Shown: piece after piece, positions 55,671-64,000 of the stretch
Position numbering within the stretch: position 1 is the first letter of the stretch
How the letters are laid out: each line of letters begins with the position of its first letter
Source of the DNA: Micropterus salmoides
Taxonomy: Eukaryota > Chordata > Actinopteri > Centrarchiformes > Centrarchidae
Assembly: GCF_014851395.1 (NCBI RefSeq)
Contig: NW_024040040.1
Coordinates: 22,797,000-22,860,999, forward strand
DNA length: 64,000 nucleotides
Direction: 5' to 3'
Made by a program: the position numbers and the translations under genes
The notes under the pieces: model-generated
Database searches by the model: none
Told to the model about the DNA's origin: nothing
The model's input: only the letters and a program-made list of their open reading frames with translations

Positions 55671-57270
55671 TAAAACTGCAAGCAGCGTTGGGCGGGCCCT
55701 CGCACTTGTAGCGCGTCCGCGTGTGAGCCGGCCGAGTTGCACATTCTGGAGCTCTGCCGGTGCAGCTGTGAATTTGCTACGCGGTTCCGACGCCGCATGA
55801 AGGTGCTATATGTCACTTCCTGTGTCCCCTATGTGGAGCTACATAGCACTTGCCGCTATGAATATAAATCGGTATTGGCATGTAGATGTCTGCGGGGTGG
55901 GACAGTTATCAAGCACGTAAAGTTTGGTTCAGATGTGACCATGTACACTGAACAATAATGTACCCAAACAATAAAATAAATTCCTTTTATATTTCCCTGC
56001 CTTGTTGTTTATGTGTACATACAGAGGAAGAATGTGAGAACAGCACACATTTCATCGTTACTGTGTGTTAGAGCATGGGAGAACAGTGGATACTTTTAAT
56101 ACAGCCCACACCCCTAATACTGTGTAACTATAACAAGTAGAGAACAGAAGAAAAAGATGTTCTTTCTTTACAACTGTCTGCATAGCTTATTCATATTGTG
56201 TAATGAATGAAATGAAGCCTACTAGGCTTCTCTCTACTTTGACATTTAAGATTAGCTTGTTTGATCCACCTTCATACACATGTGACATTACTGTACAACT
56301 TGAGAAAGGTGAGTTGTTTTCTGCTCCAGCCTGCCTAAAAGAAAAGCATTTTTGGGATTAAATGGACTTTATTAGCTGCTGCAGTGCAGGATGAACTCAG
56401 GACAGACCCATTTCTCACCTTATTATTCTAAATCATGCAACGAAGAAGAAGAAATGCATAATAAATCCTGGGACAAAATCTGTCCACAAATACTGTACAG
56501 CATGTAGTCTGATGAACAAGACTTGTGTTATAGCTGACTTGGGCAGTGAAATGTTTAATTTTTTTAATTCATGTGGTCATAGTTGTCCACAACTCAAATC
56601 AGAATATAAGAAGAAATGTTTTATACCACCTCAAGAAGGCTTCCTATCAGAAAGGTAGGAAGGTATTTCAAATGTACAACTGCAGTACTTAAAGCTTAGT
56701 AATTTCCCTGACATTTTTGTGTTACTTTACTTTTAATAGACGCATGTAACAGGTTTTATACTTCCTGTGAGTATAATCCAATCAATCTTATTTTCATACT
56801 GTATATCCGATGTGTAATTTGATAAATTGTGTTGTATGTCGTGCTCGCATCTCAGAGAAGACTCTGACTGCAACATACGTCTTTGTAAAGAGAGAAACGG
56901 ACAGAAAAAGTCTCTAACTCTGCCTGTCAGCTCGCTCTGCTCCGTTAAAACTGAATTTACCATACAGAATTGAATACGAGTGCACTCCAGATTTAGCTGC
57001 AGCCAGCTGACCGTGTGCTTCTCCCTATACCGCAGTTCTGTGTCCATGCATGCAGCAAACTGAAAGCACTGTCTGTCGGAGCGTCTACATGAAAAGAGAA
57101 GGAATACATTGCTGGTAGTATTGTCTTCAGAGTTGTTAAACACCTCAGTGCACTGAAGGAAGCCATCTGACTGTGTGAGGGGCAAGATCGTTGATGTCTG
57201 CAGGCAGAGTAGGCCTAGAGCTCTCCTGTCTGACTGGTCCACCAATAGCAGAGAAGATGACTTACTTTAT
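55671..57270 (-). repeat. Composite repeat, inverted copy (tail and body part)
   Basis: Begins with TAAAACTGCAAGCAGCG, the reverse complement of the usual GCTTGCAGCTTTA end, and runs backwards through the tail and body to GACCAGTCAGACAGG near 57240. It breaks off there and is joined head-on to the plus-strand head array. Confidence 0.85.
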
Positions 57271-57271
57271 T

Positions 57272-57656
57272 AGGGCCCGAGCACGACCGTGCGAGGTCCC
57301 TATTGAATTTGCTCGGATTATTATTTATTTTATTTATTTTATTTAGGGCCCGAGCACGACCGTGCGAGGTCCCTATTGAATTTGCTCGGATTATTAGGGC
57401 CCGAGCACGACCGTGCGAGGTCCCTATTGAATTTGCTCGGATTATTATTTATTTTATTTATTTTATTTAGGGCCCGAGCACGACCGTGTGAGGTCCCTAT
57501 TGAATTTGCTCGGATTATTATTTATTTTATTTATTTTATTTAGGGCCCGAGCACGACCGTGCGAGGTCCCTATTGAATTTGCTCGGATTATTATTTATTT
57601 ATTTATTTAGGGCCCGAGCACGACCGTGTGAGGTCCCTATTGAATTTGCTCGGATT
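57272..57656 (+). repeat. Array of six composite-repeat heads
   Basis: The head of about 48 bp (AGGGCCCGAGCACGACCGTG to TTGCTCGGATT) starts at 57272, 57345, 57396, 57479, 57542 and 57609, separated by T/A-only spacers (TATTTATTTTATTT). Each head can pair CCGAGCA with TGCTCGG and GCACG with CGTGC. A three-copy version lies at 26578-26735. Confidence 0.9.
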
Positions 57657-58432
57657 ATATATATATATTTTTTTTTTTTTTCTGCAAAGTAGGCTCAACT
57701 GACATGGCCTAAACATACTCGAAAACTCACCAAAATTTGCAAACATTTTCAAATCAAATTTTGTATTCTATAAGTTTCGCACATGGGCGTGGCAAAATGA
57801 CTCGCTAGCGCCACCTAGAAAATTGGAAAAGATTAGCCCCTCGTTCACGTTCAACCTACATGTACGAAATTTTCTGGGGACATGTATCATATCAAGACGC
57901 ACAAAAAAGCCTCAAGAACCCATAGCCTAAAGTCAACAGGAAGTCGGCCATTTTGAATTTTACGGCCATTTTTGGATGATTTACACACTCCGTACTTTAA
58001 CGAACTCCTCCTAGTGATTTTGTCGGATCGACGTCTGCTGTGCCTTCTAAAGGCATTGACGATGAAAAGTTGTGCTATTTGCGAGTTTTCGTCAATGGGC
58101 GTGTCCGTGGCGTCGATGATTCGCCATGACACAGGAAGTTGTTGTAACTTCAGTGTACATGCTCACATCTAAACCAAACTTTACATGCTTGATAACTCTC
58201 CCACCCCGAAGACATCTACACGCCAATACCGATTTATATTCATAGCGGCAAGTGCTATGTAGCTCCACATAGGGGACACAGGAAGTGACATATAGCACCT
58301 TCATGCGGCGTCGGAACCGCGTAGCAAATTCACAGCCGCACCGTCAGAGCTCCAGAATATGCAACTCGGCCGGCTCACACCCGGACGCGCTACAAGTGCG
58401 AGGGCCCGCCCAACGCTGCTTGCAGCTTTAAT
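57657..58432 (+). repeat. Composite repeat, shortened body and tail
   Basis: After the head array the body starts CTGCAAAGTAGG, contains one shortened unit, jumps near 58200 to the terminal part (AGACATCTACACGCC) and ends GCTTGCAGCTTTAA at about 58432. Confidence 0.85.
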
Positions 58433-61400
58433 GTCTCCTCTTGTTTTCTCTCCTTCACTATTTTCACTCTTTGTCTTGGCCAAGATGTTAACTCAGGTCA
58501 ACCACAATAACTTTGAAAAGCCACATGCCAGAAAAAGTGCACCCTCCCTGTGCACTCATAATCTCAGCCAAGTCAGATGTCAGTCCATGCAGTAGTCCAT
58601 CTGCTCAGCAGTGGCATTCAACTTATGATTGATGTTGTCTCACTGGTTTAACTAGAGATCATATAACAGGACAGCCAGGTTCTGCAATAGCATTTATCCA
58701 GAGCCCATTCGTGCCCTTAATGCCTAATTCACTAATGTGCTGTTTCCTATTATACTATTCCTGTCTATAAGACACTGTTTGGAAATGTATACAATGATTA
58801 ACGTCATAGCATCAAGCATCAACAGCATCCCCATTGGAACACTTGTTTTAATTATTTATCATATACTACTTTGTTTTACTTATTTTATGTCCCAAGGTAG
58901 TTATTGTATGTGACCTGAGGTTTTTGTGCGAGTTCACCAAACCAAATACCTAGTAACTATGTTGAAATGGCAATAAGAATTGAATCTTGGATCGTTAAAC
59001 AAATGGCATGACGCTTTTTTGATCCAAACAGCACTATAGGCTAGGAGAGTTTTGAACAATTCTAACGGATTTCAGTTCAGTTCAGTTCCTTGCATTTGGA
59101 ACACTTCTTCCACTGAAAAATATCATGAGATGCAGTTGAAAGCTCTGGTAAAAGCTTGAGTTAAAAATTGTTTTTAAATCAAAGCACCACAAATTGACTG
59201 ACATAAAGCAAACCTGTGGCCAGGTTGGCTCACATCTGAACCAAACTTTACGTGCTTGATAACTCAAGGGGTCATCTTCTCTGCTATTGGTGGACCAGTC
59301 AGACAGGAGAGCTCCTACTCTGCCTGCAGACATCAACGATCTTGCCCCTCACACAGTCAGATGGCTTCCTTCAGTGCGCTGAGGTGTTTAACAACTCTGA
59401 AGACAATACTACCAGCCATGTCTTCCTTCTCTTTTCACACGGTCAGCTAGCTGCAGCTAAATCTGGAGTGCACTCGTATTCAATTCTGTATGGAAAATTC
59501 AGTTTTAACGGAGCAGAGCGAGCTGACAGGCAGAGTTAGAGACTTTTTCTGTCCATTTCTCTCTTTACAAAGACGCATGTTGCAGTCAGAGTCTTCTCTG
59601 AAGATGGCAATGAAGTCTCAGTAGTACCCGATGCGAGCACCACATACAACACAATTTATCAAATTACACAACGGATATACAGTATGAAAATAAGATTGAT
59701 TGGATTATACTCACAGGAAGTATAAAACCTGTTACATGCGTCTATTAAAAGTTAAGTAACACAAAAATGTCAGGGAAATTACTTTACTTAGATTTAAGTA
59801 CTGCAGTTGTACATTTGAAATACCTTCCTACCTTTCTGATAGGAAGCCTTCTTGAGGTGGTATAAAACATTTCTTCTTATTTTCTGATTTGAGTTGTGGA
59901 CAACTATGACCACATGAATTAAAAAAATTAAACATTTCACTGCCCAAGTCAGCTATAACACAAGTCTTGTTCATCAGACTACATGCTGTACAGTATTTGT
60001 GGAAAGGATTTATTATGCATTTCTTCTTCTTCGTTGCATGATTTAGAATAATAAGGTGAGAAATGGGTCTGTTCTGAGTTCATCCTGCACTGCAGCAGCT
60101 AATAAAGTCTATTTAATCCCAAAAACGCTTTTCTTTTAGGCAGGCTGGAGCAGAAAACAACTCACCTTTCTCAAGTTGTACAGTAATGTCACATGTGTAT
60201 GAAGGTGGATCAAACAAGCTAATCTTAAATGTCAAAGTAGAGAGGAGCCTAGTAGGCCTATTTATTTCATTCATTACACAATATGAATAAGCTATGCAGA
60301 CAGTTGTAAAGAAAGAACATCTTTTTCTTCTGTTCTCTACTTGTTATAGTTACACAGTATTAGGGGTGTGGGCTGTATTAAAAGTATCCACTGTTCTCCC
60401 ATGCTCTAACACACAGTAACGATGAAATGTGTGCTGTTCTCACATTCTTCCTCTGTATGTACACATAAACAACAAGGCAGGGAAATATAAAAGGAATTTA
60501 TTTTATTGTTTGGGTACATTATTGTTCAGTGTATATGGTCACATCTGAACCAAACTTTACGTGCTTGATAACTCTCCCACCCCGCAGACATCTACATGCC
60601 AATACCGATTTATATTCATAGCGGCAAGTGCTATGTAGCTCCACATAGGGGACACAGGAAGTGACATATAGCACCTTCATGCGGCGTCGGAACCGCGTAG
60701 CAAATTCACAGCCGCACCGTCAGAGCTCCAGAATATGCAACTCGGCCGGCTCACACCCGGACGCGCTACAAGTGCGAGGGCCCGCCCAACGCTGCTTGCA
60801 GCTTTAATGTCTCCTCTTGTTTTCTCTCCTTCACTATTTTCACTCTTTGTCTTGGCCAAGATGTTAACTCAGGTCAACCACAATAACTTTGAAAAGCCAC
60901 ATGCCAGAAAAAGTGCACCCTCCCTGTGCACTCATAATCTCAGCCAAGTCAGATGTCAGTCCATGCAGTAGTCCATCTGCTCAGCAGTGGCATTCAACTT
61001 ATGATTGATGTTGTCTCACTGGTTTAACTAGAGATCATATAACAGGACAGCCAGGTTCTGCAATAGCATTTATCCAGAGCCCATTCGTGCCCTTAATGCC
61101 TAATTCACTAATGTGCTGTTTCCTATTATACTATTCCTGTCTATAAGACACTGTTTGGAAATGTATACAATGATTAACGTCATAGCATCAAGCATCAACA
61201 GCATCCCCATTGGAACACTTGTTTTAATTATTTATCATATACTACTTTGTTTTACTTATTTTATGTCCCAAGGTAGTTATTGTATGTGACCTGAGGTTTT
61301 TGTGCGAGTTCACCAAACCAAATACCTAGTAACTATGTTGAAATGGCAATAAGAATTGAATCTTGAATCGTTAAACAAAATGGCATGACGCTTTTTTGAT

Positions 61401-61604
61401 CCAAACAGCACTATAGGCTAGGAGAGTTTTGAACAATTCTAACGGATTTCAGTTCAGTTCAGTTCCTTGCATTTGGAACACTTCTTCCACTGAAAAATAT
61501 CATGAGATGCAGTTGAAAGCTCTGGTAAAAGCTTGAGTTAAAAATTGTTTTTAAATCAAAGCACCACAAATTGACTGACATAAAGCAAACCTGTGGCCAG
61601 GTTG
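58433..61604 (+). repeat. Tandem duplication: two 796-bp flanks around another composite-repeat copy
   Basis: 58433-59227 and 60809-61604 are over 99% identical by eye (GTCTCCTCTTGTTTTCTCTC to CTGTGGCCAGGTTG), offset 2376 bp. Between them, 59228-60808 is a composite-repeat body and tail that carries the same deletion junction (GATAACTCAAGGGGTCATC) as 30276-31861. The unit-length duplication with repeat at its joints suggests unequal recombination between repeat copies. Confidence 0.88.
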
Positions 61605-64000
61605 TATTTCAACCCAGGAGCACCCTTTAGGCAAAATGTAATTAGACCGCCATGTGTGACATGTGGGAACTATGTTTTTTCAGTAATTAAAGTCAACAGA
61701 ATGGGAGGTATGGGGACGTCACTAGGAGCCCACAGTTTATTTTTACCCTAGGCCCAAGCAGATTGCTCTGTCCGTGAATACACACTGACAGCCCAGTCGT
61801 AATCCATTCTGTACCTTGGCACACCCAAAGCTGGTTGCTTTATTTTATTTATTTTAATGGCTCACATTCCATCACTGACCTGCTCTGACTGGTGGGTCCA
61901 GTCACAACTAAATACCTACATTCAAATCGGCTTCAAATGCACTTTGAGTTCATTGCTAATTAGCTAATGTTAGCATGGTAACACACTAAACTGAAATGGT
62001 GAACAAGGTAAACATTATACCTGCTGAACATCATCACCTTAGCATTGTTATTTTGAGTATGTTAGCATGCTGATGTCAACCCTAAGCTCAAAGCACTGCT
62101 GTAACAAGGACTCCTTTTTGGACATGTAAAAGTAAAAAAAAAAAAGTGGTGTGCTTGATAATAGGACCATATATTCCCAAGAAACGGATGAGAATAGAAT
62201 ACATGCATAGGAAACAAGCATCCAACTTGCTTTTCTAGTGTATACGCAGTTTGTGTGCTTGTCGTGCAAACATTTGCGTGGTCAAAAATGTAGGGTCCAT
62301 GTGGACATTTGCACAGAGGTCCACGCAGGTCTTTGTGGATTTTGGCAGATGATGAAACTTACGTCACAGGTATAGAAACCATGAATTGGCCTTCATAGAG
62401 CTAATTCATAGTATTCTGTTTAGCAGTTAGAATACAGAAATATTATTAATAATTATTATAATATTGAATATTTCATACTTTAATGTTTTAGACTACCAGG
62501 AACTGATAGAATACGTATGACGTCTATTATAAATCATGTGTGACTTTGGAATGTCATTGCTATATAGATCATAGATTTTTTTTATATATTTAATACTAAT
62601 CAAATTTTAGTTAATTTTCAACATTTCATGATATTCTGGGAGTTACTCACTTTTATATGTGATGCAATCATTAGACAGTGACATCGAGTGATTGACATTT
62701 GCCTGGGTTTCAGATACCTATCAGTACCATGAAGGGCGGAGGCATGTGTATCCTAAGCCGCCTGTAACACAATCTAAAAGTTTGCCACGGCCTAACTGGT
62801 TGGTTCCACAAAAACAATATTTTCAGATTTGAAAAGGCATGCATATTTCATATGCACCAGCAGAGTATCAATCTCTGCCACATGGCATCAACAGTGGGGT
62901 TACTGATTCAGTTTATTTTCTCATCTCAGAAATGTACCATGAGGCTCAGATCTGTCGCTTCTGCTGCCTCACGCTGTCATCTTTCTGTTGAATAAAAGAA
63001 GTATCCATAAATAATTCTATAGATTTTCCTCTTGCTTGTTTTTATTGCGAGTGATTTAGACTCATGGCTTTATGTTTCATCCCTTTGTACACACACACAC
63101 ACACACACACACACTACAAGCCTCCACCCTCTGCAGACAGACCCAGCTGGTTGCTGCTCGCTGTTTCTCGTCACTGTCAGCGGCAACATGAGCTCCATGT
63201 AAAGTCCTGTTAACACAATGTTGAGATGCAGACATAGAGGGAGCTGCCAGCAACACAGCAACCATCACCCCCACGGGGCTCAAATTCCATTCAGGAACCA
63301 ATAACAGAGTCATTTTCTCCCAGACATACCTGTGTTTATCTCACGCTCAGATTGCCTGTACATTGGTGTTTGCTTACTGTAGTGTGTGTGTGTGTGGAGG
63401 GGGGGTGGGGGTGATGTGTGATTTTGGGGATTTATAAATTAAGTGTACTTGACTTAACAACAGAGCAATGTTTTTATAAGCAGGTCTCCATTTCTCATGT
63501 ACATGAACAACGATGCGTATTCATGTGCACCGGCAAGTGGCTGACAGGATGCCAATTTCTAATGCTCTTTTGCTAATTGCAGTTGTTGGTGTTGTTGATG
63601 CCCAGAGAAAAGCACATTTTAACTACATGTGACTTTGACAGGCCAGACACTGTATGTTGTGGAAATTAGTTTTTGTTTTGAGAATTTAAAAAAAAGCCTC
63701 TAAAGCTCCTTTGTACCAGCTGTGCAGGAGTGGGTGAAATACGTAAGATTGACTAAGAATTATTTTGGTTACACTTCCAAACAATTAAAAAAAAAAAGTT
63801 AAAGGCCTAGTCACACCCACAAAAAAATGCTATTAGTGCGTTCGCTGCTCCACAAATGACATAGTAGAAATATATTTCTGTCCCCTAAGGAATTTTCTTT
63901 TCTTGGCTGTTCAATAAATATACAGTACACACTATGGTGACTATGAATTGTCCCATTCAGGACGGAGGTACAGGGCCTTTATTGACCACATGTGCCCAGA
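61605..64000. other. Intergenic, simple repeats only
   Basis: No supported gene. Contains an A-run at 62133-62145, a (CA)n microsatellite at 63089-63114 and a short (GT)n with a G-run near 63381-63410. Short open frames on both strands span the microsatellite and have no protein signature. Confidence 0.5.

Noticed and set aside
57272..57656. CRISPR-like array (repeats of about 48 bp with spacers)
   Set aside because: The spacers are simple T/A sequence, the genome is animal, and the unit is the head of a dispersed repeat.
63077..63313. Minus-strand frame with poly-Val/Cys
   Set aside because: It is created by the (CA)n microsatellite; there is no other coding evidence.

Overview
The window is chromosomal DNA of a ray-finned (teleost) fish. 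Non-LTR elements of the CR1/L2/Rex kind, a Ty3/Gypsy element with integrase before reverse transcriptase, a Polinton fragment, tRNA-derived SINEs, hAT-like MITEs and a spliced KMT5A-like SET gene together fit a spiny-rayed fish. Almost everything is transposable-element sequence. The only host gene I can support is the SET gene.

Layout. 1-6590: two tandem copies of an unclassified composite repeat. 6640-13883: a minus-strand Gypsy element with its own 5' LTR and a tRNA-Pro-like primer site, broken up by two LINEs. 13884-22650: mostly non-coding, with a SINE, a LINE tail, MITEs, a foldback element and a dispersed repeat. 22663-25836: exons of the KMT5A-like gene, one exon duplicated. 25978-50000: a provirus inserted in the next exon, flanked by AATG on both sides. 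50005-50390: the rest of that exon and a related exon. 50400-53880: DNA-transposon remnants and the second copy of the dispersed repeat. 53958-54975: a Polinton DNA polymerase fragment. 55005-55190: a LINE tail. 55671-61604: more composite repeat, a head array and a tandem duplication. 61605-64000: nothing recognisable apart from simple repeats.

The provirus is the main find. Its LTRs are about 1.3 kb. The 5' LTR is split by 5.28 kb of composite repeat (5-bp TAATT duplication), and pol is split by a 5'-truncated LINE (6-bp ATCACG duplication). Without these nested insertions it is about 17 kb, unusually long for a retrovirus. It has a tRNA-Arg primer site, a very long leader with repeats, an oversized Gag, a gammaretrovirus-like Gag-UAG-Pol arrangement and a gamma-type Env (CXXC, CX6CC). 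Two further reading frames follow env. Pol carries a pair of H-x-T-L motifs between protease and reverse transcriptase that resembles a 2H phosphoesterase. The last reading frame ends in a bZIP-like basic region followed, beyond a stop codon, by a leucine-heptad segment. The LTR carries a tandem ACTACTGAGTG array that could be its target. The two LTRs differ by roughly 2% by eye, so the insertion is fairly young, but gag, pol and env all carry stops or frameshifts and this copy cannot be intact.

All functional statements rest on motifs read by eye. No database search was possible.
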